Assembly (NCBI GenBank): GCA_937981955.1
Contig: CALJNA010000012.1
Coordinates: forward strand, 62,001 to 126,000
Direction: 5' to 3'
From: an uncultured Granulosicoccaceae bacterium
GTDB taxonomy: Bacteria; Pseudomonadota; Gammaproteobacteria; Granulosicoccales; Granulosicoccaceae
Length of the DNA stretch: 64,000 bases
Part shown: piece by piece, positions 1-10,071 of the stretch
How the letters are laid out: every line of letters begins with the position of its first letter
Position numbering within the stretch: position 1 is the stretch's first letter
Notes under the pieces: model-generated
Databases searched by the model: none
The model's input: only the letters and a program-made list of their open reading frames with translations
What the model was told of the DNA's origin: nothing
Program-made: the position numbers and the translations under genes

Positions 1-2
1 GA

Positions 3-908
3 CTTGAAACCGAATCCAAACAGGAATCTGCCCACGCAAAGGCAATGAAAGCAGAACTGGAATGGGTTCGCCAGGGAGCTAAAGGACGGCAATCGAAATC
101 CAAAGCTCGTCTTGCGCGGTTTGAAGAGATGCAAACGCAGGAGTTTCAGCGCCGTTCGGAAACCAACGAAATTTATATTCCGCCAGGGCCACGTCTGGGT
201 GACAAGGTTATCGACTTTGAAAATGTCAGCAAATCCTACGGCGATAGAATACTGATTGAAGATTTGTCGTTCAGTATTCCTCAAGGCGCCATTGTGGGTG
301 TCATCGGTGGAAACGGGGCCGGCAAGTCCACGTTGTTTCGAATGATTATGGGACAGGAAAAACCGGATTCCGGAACCATCTCCATGGGTGAAACGGTTGA
401 ACTTGCCTATGTCGATCAGAGTCGTGACGATCTTGAAGGTGAGAAAACCGTATTCGAAGTGCTCTCTGGTGGTTCTGATGTGCTGCAAATCGGTAACTAT
501 GAAATTCCATCGAGAAACTATGTTGGACGATTTAATTTCAAAGGAGCTGATCAACAAAAAGTGGTTAAAGATCTTTCCGGTGGTGAAAGAGGGCGTTTGC
601 ATTTAGCCATGACACTAAAACAGGGCGCTAACGTTTTACTGCTTGATGAACCATCAAACGATCTTGATGTTGAAACACTACGAGCGCTGGAAGAGGCTTT
701 GCTCGACTTTGCCGGTGCGGCCATTGTTATTTCACACGATCGCTGGTTTCTGGATCGTGTGGCAACTCATATTCTTGCTTATGAAGATCCTTCAGAGATA
801 AACTTTTTCCAAGGCAACTATGCCGAGTATGAAGCTGATCGCCGAGAAAGGCTTGGCGACGCAGCAAGTCAACCCAAGCGTGTCAGATACAAAAAACTTG
901 CGGTCTGA
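3..908 (+). CDS. ettA: Energy-dependent translational throttle protein EttA (C-terminal part)
   Basis: ABC-F ATPase that binds the ribosomal E site and gates the first steps of translation according to the ATP/ADP ratio; cytosolic. The open frame runs from the window edge, so the first ATP-binding domain is missing and about 302 residues remain. Visible parts are the end of the interdomain linker (GAKGRQSKSKARLARFEEM, typical of EttA), then the second nucleotide-binding domain with Walker A GGNGAGKST, signature LSGGERGR, Walker B LLLDEPSNDLD and the switch His in VISHDRWFLD. The tail (EYEADRRERLGD...PKRVRYKKL) matches EttA rather than Uup or YheS. Family assignment is firm; only the gene's 5' half is unseen. 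Confidence 0.95.
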   Translation, partial: LETESKQESAHAKAMKAELEWVRQGAKGRQSKSKARLARFEEMQTQEFQRRSETNEIYIPPGPRLGDKVIDFENVSKSYGDRILIEDLSFSIPQGAIVGVIGGNGAGKSTLFRMIMGQEKPDSGTISMGETVELAYVDQSRDDLEGEKTVFEVLSGGSDVLQIGNYEIPSRNYVGRFNFKGADQQKVVKDLSGGERGRLHLAMTLKQGANVLLLDEPSNDLDVETLRALEEALLDFAGAAIVISHDRWFLDRVATHILAYEDPSEINFFQGNYAEYEADRRERLGDAASQPKRVRYKKLAV

Positions 909-961
909 ATGCAGCTTACCTGAACAAGCCACATTCTAATAAATTCGGATAAAGCAAAGCT

Positions 962-1621
962 ATGCAAACACAAAAACAACTTGATGAAAAGGGCCTGAAA
1001 GTTACATTGGTAGAGCACCCCTTAGTGCAGCACAAACTCTCTTTAATGCGAGAGAAGTCCCAACCGGTTACCGCCTTTCGAAGTTTGCTGCGTGAGATTT
1101 CATGGTTGCTGTGCTTTGAAGTTTGTCGTGATTTGCCATTGGAAATGAAACCTATCGAAACACCGGTAGAAGCGATGGATGCACCGGTTCTGAAGGGTAA
1201 GAAGTTGGCGTTTATCTCTATCTTAAGAGCAGGTAATGGTTTACTCGACGGAATGCTAGATGTTATTCCTTCGGCCCGTGTCGGGCACGTGGGGCTTTAT
1301 CGCGACCCGGAAACACTTGAAGCGGTTGAGTACTATTACAAAGTACCGCATAGCATGGCTGATCGATTGATTGTTGTTGTCGACCCTATGCTGGCCACGG
1401 CTAATTCATCGATTGCTGCGGTACAAAAACTTAAAGATGACGGCGCGGTGAACATGCGCTTTGTCAGTCTTGTGTCGGCTCCCGAAGGAATCGAAGCCTT
1501 CAATAAAGCACATCCCGATGTACCGATTGTGACTGCCGCGGTCGATTCGCATTTGAATGATCACGGTTACATTGTTCCCGGGCTTGGTGATGCCGGCGAC
1601 CGAATATTCGGTACCAAATAA
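962..1621 (+). CDS. upp: Uracil phosphoribosyltransferase
   Basis: Pyrimidine salvage enzyme making UMP from uracil and PRPP in the cytosol. The 219-residue product is slightly longer than the usual 208 because of an N-terminal extension. It keeps the HPLVxHKLxLMR start, the SILRAG segment, and the uracil-binding end [19 protein letters not shown]. The PRPP loop reads [10 protein letters not shown] where E. coli has DPMLATGGS, and the segment CFEVCRDL replaces the usual YEATxDL, so this is a divergent member. betA starts 13 bases downstream and probably shares the transcript, although no functional link is evident. No strong ribosome site is seen before the ATG. Confidence 0.92.
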   Translation: MQTQKQLDEKGLKVTLVEHPLVQHKLSLMREKSQPVTAFRSLLREISWLLCFEVCRDLPLEMKPIETPVEAMDAPVLKGKKLAFISILRAGNGLLDGMLDVIPSARVGHVGLYRDPETLEAVEYYYKVPHSMADRLIVVVDPMLATANSSIAAVQKLKDDGAVNMRFVSLVSAPEGIEAFNKAHPDVPIVTAAVDSHLNDHGYIVPGLGDAGDRIFGTK

Positions 1622-1634
1622 AGCTGGTTAATAT

Positions 1635-3332
1635 ATGCGGAACATCGATCCTCAATTTGATTATGTCATCGTCGGTGCCGGTTCGGCTGGCTGTGTACTG
1701 GCTGCCCGGTTAACCGAGAATCCTGATGTAAAAGTGGCCATTCTTGAGGCTGGCGGGTCGGATAGAAGTATTTTTATTCAGATGCCAACAGCGTTGTCCA
1801 TTCCGATGAACATGGATCGCTATAACTGGGGGTTTGAATCAGAACCAGAGCCTTATCTGGATAATCGTCGAATGGATTGTCCACGTGGGAAAGTACTTGG
1901 CGGTTCGTCATCCATTAACGGGATGGTGTTCGTGCGGGGTCATGCATGTGACATCAACGCGTGGGAAGAGTCTGGCGCTACCGGTTGGAATTACGATGCG
2001 TGTTTGCCCTATTACAAGAAAATGGAAACCTGGATTGAGGGTGCAGATGATTATCGCGGTGGTAGTGGTCCCTTGTCTGTGTGTGCCGGTAACAACATGG
2101 CATTAAACCCTTTATACGAGAGTTTTATCGCTGCAGGGGTTGAAGCAGGCTACCCGAAAACTGAAGACTACAACGGGTTTCAGCAAGAAGGCTTCGGGCA
2201 AATGCATATGAGCGTGAAAGACGGTGTGCGCTGGTCTACCGCCAATGCTTATTTAAAGCCGGCAATGTCGCGTCCGAACTTAACCGTTATCCCCGACACG
2301 CTGGCTGATCAACTTATTTTCGATGGCAATCGTGCAATCGGCGTGCGGTATCGCTCTGCCGGGCGACAGATGAAAGTATTCGCCGGTACCGAGATTATTC
2401 TGTCAGCGGGTTCGATTGGTTCACCCGCGATTTTGCAGCGTTCGGGAATTGGACCGGCAAAGGTACTTGAAGCGGCATCGGTGCCTGTCCGACTGGATCA
2501 TCCCGGTGTCGGTGAGAATCTGCAAGATCATCTGGAAGTGTATTTCCAGTATCGTTGCAAACAACCGGTATCACTGAATCGCAAACTCGATCTGGTTTCC
2601 AAAGGCTTAATTGGCGCCCGCTGGATGTTGAATAAAAGTGGCTTGGGTGCAACCAATCACTTTGAGTCGTGCGCATTTATCCGATCTCGTGCCGGTTTGA
2701 GATCACCTAACATTCAGTACCACTTTCTACCTGGAGCCATGCGCTACGACGGTCGTGCCGCATTCGATGGCGATGGCTATCAAGTGCATGTCGGGCCCAA
2801 CAACCCGTGGAGCAGAGGACGGCTTGCCATTCGTTCTGCCGATCCGACCAGCAAGCCTTCAATATTGTTCAACTACCTGCAGCATGAACAGGATGTGCAG
2901 GACTGGCGCGACACCATTCGACTTACTCGTGAAGTACTCGGTCAAAGTGCGATGTCAGAATTCCGTGGTGATGAAATTCAACCTGGTGCTTCAATACAAA
3001 GTGATGAAGCTATTGATCAATGGGTCAGACAGAATGTAGAGAGCGCTTACCACCCGTCGTGTTCGGTCAAAATGGGCTCAAGTAGCGACAGCATGGCGGT
3101 ATTGGATGAATCGTGTCGTGTTCGTGGAATGGAGTCGTTGCGCGTTGTTGATTCGTCCATCTTCCCAAGCATTACCAATGGCAATCTTAACGGACCGACA
3201 ATCATGGTTGCTGAACGTGCAGCCGATATCATAAAAGGAGAGGTGTTGGCGCCGATGCACGATACGCCGGTCTGGATTGCGCGTGACTGGCAAAACCAGC
3301 AACGGAACGTCGAAGGTGATACTACAAAGTAA
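1635..3332 (+). CDS. betA: GMC-family choline dehydrogenase
   Basis: Flavoprotein of the glucose-methanol-choline family, most like BetA, which oxidises choline to betaine aldehyde at the inner membrane for osmoprotection or choline use. The 565-residue protein opens with the FAD dinucleotide fold [19 protein letters not shown], has the LEAGG segment, the GMC signature [16 protein letters not shown] near residues 80-98, and the active-site region [11 protein letters not shown] near residue 474 with the partner Asn in [12 protein letters not shown] near 517. The motif [18 protein letters not shown] is BetA-like. There is no betB, betI or choline transporter nearby, so another alcohol substrate is possible. 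A terminator follows at 3398. Confidence 0.88.
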   Translation: MRNIDPQFDYVIVGAGSAGCVLAARLTENPDVKVAILEAGGSDRSIFIQMPTALSIPMNMDRYNWGFESEPEPYLDNRRMDCPRGKVLGGSSSINGMVFVRGHACDINAWEESGATGWNYDACLPYYKKMETWIEGADDYRGGSGPLSVCAGNNMALNPLYESFIAAGVEAGYPKTEDYNGFQQEGFGQMHMSVKDGVRWSTANAYLKPAMSRPNLTVIPDTLADQLIFDGNRAIGVRYRSAGRQMKVFAGTEIILSAGSIGSPAILQRSGIGPAKVLEAASVPVRLDHPGVGENLQDHLEVYFQYRCKQPVSLNRKLDLVSKGLIGARWMLNKSGLGATNHFESCAFIRSRAGLRSPNIQYHFLPGAMRYDGRAAFDGDGYQVHVGPNNPWSRGRLAIRSADPTSKPSILFNYLQHEQDVQDWRDTIRLTREVLGQSAMSEFRGDEIQPGASIQSDEAIDQWVRQNVESAYHPSCSVKMGSSSDSMAVLDESCRVRGMESLRVVDSSIFPSITNGNLNGPTIMVAERAADIIKGEVLAPMHDTPVWIARDWQNQQRNVEGDTTK

Positions 3333-3397
3333 TAAATATGGCTAGTGAGTATTATTAGGCGCAGTAATAACGCCGAATAAAGAAGTGGTGAGTGACC

Positions 3398-3433
3398 AGC
3401 CATCCGGATGTGAATAGTCCGGATGGCTTTTTT
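3398..3433 (+). terminator. Rho-independent terminator after betA
   Basis: Perfect 11-bp inverted repeat AGCCATCCGGA (3398-3408) and TCCGGATGGCT (3418-3428) with a 9-base loop, followed at once by a run of six T. It lies 66 bases after the betA stop and ends the upp-betA transcript. No matching T-run exists for the opposite strand, so it acts in the plus direction. Confidence 0.93.
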
Positions 3434-3489
3434 ATATCACTGCTATTGATGCTGCTGCAATCAAACAATGAACTCGTTCGTTAGCCGTT

Positions 3490-4164
3490 TTATTGGCCCT
3501 GAATTTCAAGCAACTCAACTTCGAATACCAAGGTTTCACCCGGGCCGATGTTTTGTCCCGCGCCGCGCTCACCGTAAGCAAGGTCGCTCGGAATGACGAA
3601 GCGGAATTTACTGCCAACGTTCATGAGCTGCAAACCTTCGGTCCAGCCTGGGATAACTCCCTTGAGAGGAAACGATGCGGGTTCGCCGCGTGCGATAGAG
3701 CTATCGAATTCCTGCCCGTTTGTCAGAGTTCCAACGTAATGGACGGTGACTGTGTCATCGATGCCAGGCTTAGCGCCACCTTCGTTACCGGACAATACTT
3801 CGTATTGTAAGCCGCTGTCAGTAACCTTGACACCGTCACGTGCTGCATTGTCTGCCAGGAATTTCTCGCCTGCGGCCTTGGCAGCCGCTGCTTTTTCTTC
3901 GGCGGCTTTCATTTGCTGTTCGCGCATGATGTTTTGGGCTTCTTCCATACTTAGTGTGGTTTCAGCACCTTCGTTTTGCGCTTTCATTGCTTCAAGAAGA
4001 ATGTCGTAGTTCAATTCGCCATAATTCTTAAGCACTCGCTCACCGATAATCATGCCCAGACCGTAACTCAGCTTGTCTTTATCTGATTCAAGAGCAGTGT
4101 CTGCGGCCAAGGCACCCTGAGAGAGTGCGCCAGCTAAGGCAATAGCCAGAAGCTGTTTCTTCAT
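3490..4164 (-). CDS. Mip/FklB-type FKBP peptidyl-prolyl isomerase, exported
   Basis: Periplasmic proline isomerase and folding helper. The 224 residues start with a signal peptide (MKKQLLAIALAGALSQGALA, cut near AADT), then an alpha-helical dimerisation domain typical of Mip/FkpA/FklB (DKLSYGLGMIIGERV to about residue 100, with a charged Ala/Glu/Lys helix), then the FKBP domain from about residue 110 with VTVHYVGTLTNGQEFDSS, VIPGWTEGLQLM and IPSDLAYGERGAG. A ribosome site GAGGA lies about 10 bases before the ATG. It stands alone between two terminating units. The exact orthologue (fkpA or fklB) cannot be fixed from sequence alone. Confidence 0.93.
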   Translation of the reverse strand: MKKQLLAIALAGALSQGALAADTALESDKDKLSYGLGMIIGERVLKNYGELNYDILLEAMKAQNEGAETTLSMEEAQNIMREQQMKAAEEKAAAAKAAGEKFLADNAARDGVKVTDSGLQYEVLSGNEGGAKPGIDDTVTVHYVGTLTNGQEFDSSIARGEPASFPLKGVIPGWTEGLQLMNVGSKFRFVIPSDLAYGERGAGQNIGPGETLVFEVELLEIQGQ

Positions 4165-4276
4165 GTGATAGATCCTCGAGGTTATATGATCAAAATTACC
4201 CGGATACTATGTCACATATCATGCCTGAATGGGGGTTAGTCGACGTTTGCGGGACATCACAGTGCGGAAAGTGACT

Positions 4277-4648
4277 CTATCGCAATAATGTCTGGATAAG
4301 CTCGCCTTGTTGCGGTGAAAGTTCCACGGAAGCGTTATCTGATTCAAGTAGTTGGTACGCGCTGCTGATCAGCATCTGATCGATCTGTTTCGACATGTGT
4401 CGTGGAAATACAGCGATAACATCCCGCTTGTGTCCCTCACAGTTGTGTTCGAGTAGCTGACTGATTTTCATTGCAGTCATTGTGTCGGAGTGACTATGCC
4501 GCTCCAGACAATGGTTCCAGCGTTGCATCGCATTACGTTGCAGCTCGATGTTACTTATCTGTTCTGACTTGGCGGAGCTGGCACAACCTGTAGCAGTTAC
4601 TGCTGTGAATAAGATGGCGCACAGGGCACCGAGTTTGAAGCGGAACAT
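4277..4648 (-). CDS. Small lipoprotein of unknown function
   Basis: I do not recognise a family. The start was placed at 4648 rather than an upstream ATG at 4669, because a GGAGG ribosome site sits five bases before 4648 and because the product then begins with a compact lipoprotein signal MFRFKLGALCAILFTAVTATGC. The mature part of about 100 residues is polar, has a second Cys pair (NHCLERH and HNCEGHK) and no membrane segment. It probably sits on the inner face of the outer membrane. The gene is monocistronic, 112 bases upstream of the FKBP gene on the same strand. Confidence 0.7.
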   Translation of the reverse strand: MFRFKLGALCAILFTAVTATGCASSAKSEQISNIELQRNAMQRWNHCLERHSHSDTMTAMKISQLLEHNCEGHKRDVIAVFPRHMSKQIDQMLISSAYQLLESDNASVELSPQQGELIQTLLR

Positions 4649-4858
4649 GGATCCTCCAACGTTCTTCACAGAACGCTCACATCGATATTATTGTCGGTCG
4701 AAGCCGGTCTGAGCTCTTCGTGGCTCTTTTAATGACGTTAGGCGTGTCTGGTGTCTTATCGACAGTATTCCTCCGGAACGTAGCGCAGCGCGTCTACCAA
4801 TTCACAGGAGTTAAGCCTGGTAACGCGCCGGGCTGTAATTTTGCGAAGGCATCGTTGT

Positions 4859-6067
4859 TCAGGCGCTTTGAATGTGAGGCAGTCGTTGTGTATTCCAGTA
4901 CCAGATTATCGCTAAGAGTGTCACACCAAGCATTGGCAAGGCCAGTAAGTTAACGACTTGCCAGCCCCATAAATGGTGCACAGTGCCGGTGGTGAGTGCG
5001 GTTAAGGTAACAGTACTAAAAACCGCCAGATCGTTAATACCCTGAGCGCGTGTTTTCTCGGCAGGTTGATAGGCATCGGTTAATAAAGTAGTTCCGCCAA
5101 CAAACAGAAAGTTCCAGCTAATCCCAAGCGCAACCAGCGCGATGACGAAGTTGGCAACATTTATCGGAGCAAAAAGATTAATCGCAATACTGACAAACCC
5201 CAGTGCCGCACCTGTCAGTAATACCGGCACAATGCCAACACGCTTGATTAGATGCCCGGTAACGAACGACGGTGCGAACATGGCAACCACATGCCACTGG
5301 ATTACGACGGCCGTATCAGCAATGCCGTACTGATGAGCCTCCATGGCAAGTGGTGTTGAAGACATAACAAAATTCATGGCGCCATAACCAAGCATCTGAC
5401 AAATTACGGCAACAATAAATATTGGTTGGAATATCAATTCCGCTAACGAGCGTTCGATTTTTTCATTGGCCTGAATTTCGGCGTGGCGTACTGGCAAATC
5501 GGCAAAGGCAATGGTGCACATGGAGAGAACATAAACGCCCATAAGAATGACAAACGGACCTGCAAACGGATGAGACCCAAACATGTTGCTGCTCCAGTTT
5601 GCCAGGTTTGGTCCAATGAAAGCAGCTATAACACCGCCAGCCATAACGTACGATATCGCTTTACTTTTATTGATGGGAGAGACAACTTCTGCTGCGGTAA
5701 AGCGATAGTAATTCCCAAATCCTGCGAACACACCAAAGCAGACCGTAGCCACGCAGTAGCCATAAAAACTGGAATGCAAAATAGACCATATTGCAACGGC
5801 TGCCCCCACCAACCCAACACTTGCGGCTAATAGAAAACCAATTTTTCTGCCAAATTTTCCCATAATGTAGGAAGCGGGCAAGCTACTGCACATGATGGCA
5901 AAAAATTGCAGCGCCAAAGGTAGTGTGGTTAATCGTTTGTCTGTAGCCAGTTCATAACCAATTAGTGCCGATACTGTAATCAGCATTGATGCGCCCACGA
6001 ACAGGTAGGCGTTGCATAGCGATAGCAAGTAGATCGTTAACGGCATCGGTTCTTTCACAGTGCTCAT
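4859..6067 (-). CDS. Major facilitator superfamily transporter
   Basis: Inner-membrane permease of 402 residues with about 12 hydrophobic segments split by a polar central loop (VRHAEIQANEKIERS). The first-half MFS loop motif reads MGKFGRKIGFL around residues 69-80. The segment GNYYRFTAAEVVSPINKSKAISY after helix 4 is seen in a group of uncharacterised permeases. Nothing in the sequence or among the neighbours identifies the substrate. It has no partner gene; the flanking genes are a lipoprotein gene and the rbgA-cvfB pair, both on the same strand but more than 140 bases away. Confidence 0.88.
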   Translation of the reverse strand: MSTVKEPMPLTIYLLSLCNAYLFVGASMLITVSALIGYELATDKRLTTLPLALQFFAIMCSSLPASYIMGKFGRKIGFLLAASVGLVGAAVAIWSILHSSFYGYCVATVCFGVFAGFGNYYRFTAAEVVSPINKSKAISYVMAGGVIAAFIGPNLANWSSNMFGSHPFAGPFVILMGVYVLSMCTIAFADLPVRHAEIQANEKIERSLAELIFQPIFIVAVICQMLGYGAMNFVMSSTPLAMEAHQYGIADTAVVIQWHVVAMFAPSFVTGHLIKRVGIVPVLLTGAALGFVSIAINLFAPINVANFVIALVALGISWNFLFVGGTTLLTDAYQPAEKTRAQGINDLAVFSTVTLTALTTGTVHHLWGWQVVNLLALPMLGVTLLAIIWYWNTQRLPHIQSA

Positions 6068-6208
6068 TATTTTAATTTTGCCTTTGCCATTAGTATTTAT
6101 ACGACTTGCTGCACGCCATGTATTCTGTGTGTTTATGCGCAGCCGGAATTACCTTGGATGTCATGTACACGAGATCAAAAGGTATATCGGAGTGTGTTGC
6201 ATATAGAT

Positions 6209-7132
6209 TTACTTTTTTCTGCGAGCTTTTCGTGCAGCTTTTTTTTGTTCTTTTTTCTGGGCTTTTTCTTTGCGATCAATTTCGACTTGTTCCAGCTCCA
6301 AGAGTTTCATGCTCGGGGTCTCCAACGTTGTTGATCCGAGTTGACCGCCACGAAATTCGGTCAGTAACAAGCGACCGGCGCGATCAAAATCTACTAAACC
6401 ACCACCGCCAATGCACCCACGCGATTTACCGATGGCTTCAAGGGTTGCAATGCTGTCTTCCAGTGGCAGATTGGCACTGTAACGCTTTTGCAGGTTTTCT
6501 GGGTAATTGACGCACAAATAGTCAAGCAGATGCGCCGCGACGTCTGCGCTATCCATAGCAGTGTCTCGTATGGCTCCCGTGGCCGCCAAACGATAGCCAC
6601 TATGGGGGTTGTCCAGGTTCGGCCATAATACACCTGGCGTGTCACGCAGTACCCAGTGATCGCTGAGGGCGATGTGTTGTTGTCGTTTGGTGATTGCTGG
6701 CTCGTTACCTGTTTTAGCAACACTTCGACCCGCAAGTAAATTGATCAGTGTGGATTTACCCACATTGGGGATACCAACAACCATCACAACGTAAGGATTA
6801 ACTCTCGACTGCGATGGCGTGATCATGGTTCTCAGCAATGGTTGAATTGCTTTAATGCTGCTTGCGTCAATTGAACTTATGCTGATGGATTTGCTGGTTT
6901 TAGATTCATAGGCGTTGAGCCAAACTTGCGTTTGTACCGGATCGGCAAGGTCAGATTTGGTCAGCACTTTAAGACAAGGTTTATGGCCGCGCAGGTTTTC
7001 CAGCATTGGGTTTTCGCTGCTAAACGGAATGCGCGCGTCGAGTACTTCAAGAATAACGTCGGTGTCGGGAAGCACCATCGCCATTTCTTTGCGTGCTTTG
7101 TGCATGTGGCCCGGAAACCATTGAATAGCCAT
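6209..7132 (-). CDS. ylqF: Ribosome biogenesis GTPase YlqF/RbgA
   Basis: Circularly permuted GTPase that helps late assembly of the large ribosomal subunit. In the 307 residues the G4 motif comes first (LTKSDLADP near residue 58), then G1 GIPNVGKST near residue 119 and G3 RDTPGVLWP near 162, which is the permuted order of the YlqF/YlqF-like family. The N-terminus MAIQWFPGHMHKARKEM is the family signature. The C-terminus is an extremely basic Lys/Arg/Glu helix, likely rRNA binding. The ATG overlaps the stop of the upstream cvfB by one base (TAATG), so the two are translationally coupled. Confidence 0.95.
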   Translation of the reverse strand: MAIQWFPGHMHKARKEMAMVLPDTDVILEVLDARIPFSSENPMLENLRGHKPCLKVLTKSDLADPVQTQVWLNAYESKTSKSISISSIDASSIKAIQPLLRTMITPSQSRVNPYVVMVVGIPNVGKSTLINLLAGRSVAKTGNEPAITKRQQHIALSDHWVLRDTPGVLWPNLDNPHSGYRLAATGAIRDTAMDSADVAAHLLDYLCVNYPENLQKRYSANLPLEDSIATLEAIGKSRGCIGGGGLVDFDRAGRLLLTEFRGGQLGSTTLETPSMKLLELEQVEIDRKEKAQKKEQKKAARKARRKK

Positions 7133-7983
7133 TAACTCTGGTTTCCGTTGTGTTGATTCTTACTCACCAGCACAACGCGATCGGGCTCGATACTGATAAT
7201 GCGTTTTTTATACAGCGACGATAAAGCGCGTTTAAAATTTTTCTTACTCACACCAAACGTGTCGTAAATTTCTTCGGGTGGACTTTTATCAGTCAACATT
7301 GATACACCGTGGTGGGCGTTAAGGTATTGCAAAATCTCGTTTGCAAGATCGTTCTTAAGTTGTTCGCTGGGTGGTTGCAGAGCAAGATCTATTCGGTGAT
7401 CGCCTCGCAAACGCTTTACAAAGCCATCAACGCGCTGTCCGACTTTCACGTTTTGGAACACTTCGTCCTTGTACAGCAGGCCAATCGCTCGATCATCAAC
7501 CACTGCTTTAAAACCCAGATCGGTGCGTTGATAAATCAATAAGGTAACCGGTTGCCAGGCCTTAAAGCCTGTGTCGTCTTCCGGCAGGTGTTTGTCGAGA
7601 CGGCTACTGGCTGCCAGTCGGCCACTATTGTCGATGTAGACCAGTACACATTCTTTTGAACCTTCCTGGACAGGTCTGCGCTGCTCGTTAAACGGCAGAA
7701 ACAGATCTTTGGCTATGCCCCATTCCAGAAAAGCACCAAGCTCGGTAACGGCGCGCACTTTTAGACAAGCGCATTCGCCAGGTAGTGCAGCTGGTTGTTG
7801 CATGGTTGCGGCAGGATTGGCTTTGGCATCGGAATAGATGAAAACGCGCAGCGTATCGCCTGCTTTTGCATCTGGTGCTTCGTCGAACGGCAGTGGCACA
7901 TCACCTGCGTCAGCGTGAGTGAGCCAATGGGTATCCGGACTTGATCGCGAAACACGCAGATTGTGGTGATGCCCGATAATCAT
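7132..7983 (-). CDS. cvfB: CvfB-family S1 RNA-binding protein
   Basis: RNA-binding protein of the CvfB/YitL family, 283 residues. The N-terminal half contains S1-like barrels (CLKVRAVTELGAFLEWGIAKDLFLPFNEQ is the clearest), then a middle barrel around VVDDRAIGLLYKDEVFQNVKVGQ, and a C-terminal winged helix (EEIYDTFGVSKKNFKRALSSLYKKRII). In Firmicutes homologues affect virulence and RNA turnover; in proteobacteria the role is not settled. Here it is the first gene of a two-gene unit with the ribosome GTPase, which suggests a translation-related role by context. No strong ribosome site is seen. Confidence 0.88.
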   Translation of the reverse strand: MIIGHHHNLRVSRSSPDTHWLTHADAGDVPLPFDEAPDAKAGDTLRVFIYSDAKANPAATMQQPAALPGECACLKVRAVTELGAFLEWGIAKDLFLPFNEQRRPVQEGSKECVLVYIDNSGRLAASSRLDKHLPEDDTGFKAWQPVTLLIYQRTDLGFKAVVDDRAIGLLYKDEVFQNVKVGQRVDGFVKRLRGDHRIDLALQPPSEQLKNDLANEILQYLNAHHGVSMLTDKSPPEEIYDTFGVSKKNFKRALSSLYKKRIISIEPDRVVLVSKNQHNGNQS

Positions 7984-8024
7984 GGAAGTAAATACACCAG
8001 AGACAGAGCGACTATTGTAATCTT

Positions 8025-9125
8025 ATGACACTGCTTCTGTACGCTCATAACAGCCGGTTCCCTCGACATATCAACTTAACACCAGCAAGACAGACTGTAT
8101 TTGTGACTGATAACACTGCCAGAGAGATTATTCTTGCGCCGATGGAAGGGGTGATCGATGCACCCATGCGCGCGCGATTGACCGGTATTGGCGGGTATTC
8201 GCGCTGTGTTACCGAGTTTGTGCGTGTAACAGATGTGCTATTGCCCGAGCGAGTATTTTTTCGGTTATGCCCGGAATTACAGACCGATGGGCGAACACCG
8301 GCTGGCACCCCGGTTTATGTGCAACTTCTGGGAAGTAACTCACATGCGCTGGCACTTAATGCACGTCGGGCGATAGAACTGGGTGCACCCGGAATCGACC
8401 TGAATTTTGGTTGTCCTGCTAAAACGGTTAATAACAGCATGGGTGGTTCCATATTGTTGCGTGACCCGCATGTGGTCATTGATATTGTCAGAGCGGTTCG
8501 GGATGCGGTACCTAACGGCATTCCGGTGACCGCCAAAATACGGCTCGGTTATGAAAACAGCGATGCGCTGGAAGAGATTGTTGATGGTGTCCATAACGCG
8601 GGTGCATCACAGTTGGCGATTCATGCCCGCACTAAATTCGACGGTTACAAGCCACCTGCTTACTGGGATGTCGTTGGTGACGTCATGACACCCGAGCGAC
8701 AAACGAACACGGTCATAAACGGTGAGATCTGGACGGTGGCTGATGGGGTTAATGCTTTGAGCCGCAGCAGGTGCAAGCACATCATGTTAGGTCGTGGTGC
8801 TTTATCGGCGCCCGATCTGGCCCTGCGTATAGAAAACAATGACCATAGTGCTGAACCGGTGGCTTGGGCTTTACTGGTCGATGATGTGCTCGATCAATTT
8901 TTATGTAGTGATCGGCATAGCGAACGACATATAGGAAACCGAACGAAGCAGTGGCTTGCATATTTAAAACGCACTTATCCGGAAGCAAACCAGCTGTTTC
9001 AGAGAATTCGCACCTTGCATGACGCAAAGCGGATTGCGCTTGCCTTTGACGAGCATAAGAAATTTGACTTGAACCAGACGATTGAACCTGATGAATCGGT
9101 AAACGCGGCTGTGGCTAGCCGTTAA
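8025..9125 (+). CDS. dusC: tRNA-dihydrouridine(16) synthase DusC
   Basis: FMN enzyme reducing a uridine of the tRNA D-loop, position 16 for DusC. Features are the barrel start IILAPMEGVIDAPMR, the TEFVRVTDVLLPERVFFRLCPEL segment characteristic of DusC, the catalytic Cys in DLNFGCPAKTVN, and INGEIW and MLGRGAL. The usual family N-terminus falls near the ILAPMEGV segment, so about 26-36 extra residues are present from the ATG at 8025; a GTG at 8103 is a plausible alternative start, and neither has a good ribosome site. The last 11 bases overlap the convergent lipoprotein gene. Confidence 0.93.
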   Translation: MTLLLYAHNSRFPRHINLTPARQTVFVTDNTAREIILAPMEGVIDAPMRARLTGIGGYSRCVTEFVRVTDVLLPERVFFRLCPELQTDGRTPAGTPVYVQLLGSNSHALALNARRAIELGAPGIDLNFGCPAKTVNNSMGGSILLRDPHVVIDIVRAVRDAVPNGIPVTAKIRLGYENSDALEEIVDGVHNAGASQLAIHARTKFDGYKPPAYWDVVGDVMTPERQTNTVINGEIWTVADGVNALSRSRCKHIMLGRGALSAPDLALRIENNDHSAEPVAWALLVDDVLDQFLCSDRHSERHIGNRTKQWLAYLKRTYPEANQLFQRIRTLHDAKRIALAFDEHKKFDLNQTIEPDESVNAAVASR

Positions 9126-10071
9126 CAGTGTTATCTACCGCACAACCATGTGCGGGATTATTCTGCACTTTAAACGAAGGTTTGTCGTTTGAAATAGCCT
9201 GTATGGTATCGGCCATTTTTTCAATCCAATTGCTGGCATGAACGCGTTGATCGTGGGACAGTGATTGCTCAAATTTGTAGCCGAACCCTCGCCAAAGCTG
9301 CCGGTTTGCATTCCATTGTTCATTGTGCGCTTGTTCAAGCAAGGTCCATAGCTTGTTGACCTGGGCGCTCATTCGCTGTTCGTAGTCGGGCGCCTTTTGC
9401 TGACGAGCAATAACAAAGAGATCTTTAGCCCAGACTTCCACCAGCGCGTAATATTGTTTTCTCAAGCTGATTTGTTTGGCCATGGTGTCATCCAGCATCT
9501 GTTTCTGGGTGTTATTGAAATCGAAACCAATTCTGCCTGCCCACTTGACCACGTTCTCTACTCTGTCTGCGCGTCTTTGCTCAGGGGTTTTGGATTTGTA
9601 TCTGTCGAAGTTTTTCTTGCGTTCTCTCGCGAAGCGGCGTTCAATAAAATTGATCTGTTCATCGTTGAGTGTTCGCATAAGGTCATACGAAAAATTGACC
9701 GGATGACAGGTGCGTACCACCTGCGTGAAAGACTCAGCGGTATCGACCCAGCTGTTGATATCTTTTTGTGTGGTTTTGTCCCGAACCGCAATAGAGGCTT
9801 GGATTTCGTTTAGCAGAGCCGCATATTTTGGCAATTCCTGCTGACGATGCCAGACGTGAAATGTGCCAACGCGCAGTTCAAAGTGTTCAATTTGCTTGTC
9901 ATTCCATTGCGCGAGCTTGTGGAATTCACCGCGCATCTGGTCATCGAGGCGGTTATACAGAGGCGCAATGACGAGCTTGCTGTTGGTACAGCCGGTGATG
10001 AATATCAGCAGCACAGCTGATGCAATGGCTTTGGTGCGATTCACGTTCCGTTGTGTTCCCTGGGTGCCCAT
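9115..10071 (-). CDS. DUF6279-type lipoprotein
   Basis: Predicted lipoprotein of about 318 residues with lipobox FITGC near residue 28 and a long helical, charged mature region without membrane segments. The opening of the mature part (LVIAPLYNRLDDQM) and the helical repeats with many Trp and Gln resemble the DUF6279 family, whose function is unknown. The ATG at 10071 leaves an unusually long polar leader before the hydrophobic stretch; a GTG at 10044 gives a more normal signal peptide (start NRTKAIASAVLLIF), so the start is open. It overlaps dusC convergently by 11 bases. Confidence 0.75.
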   Translation of the reverse strand: MGTQGTQRNVNRTKAIASAVLLIFITGCTNSKLVIAPLYNRLDDQMRGEFHKLAQWNDKQIEHFELRVGTFHVWHRQQELPKYAALLNEIQASIAVRDKTTQKDINSWVDTAESFTQVVRTCHPVNFSYDLMRTLNDEQINFIERRFARERKKNFDRYKSKTPEQRRADRVENVVKWAGRIGFDFNNTQKQMLDDTMAKQISLRKQYYALVEVWAKDLFVIARQQKAPDYEQRMSAQVNKLWTLLEQAHNEQWNANRQLWRGFGYKFEQSLSHDQRVHASNWIEKMADTIQAISNDKPSFKVQNNPAHGCAVDNTVNG

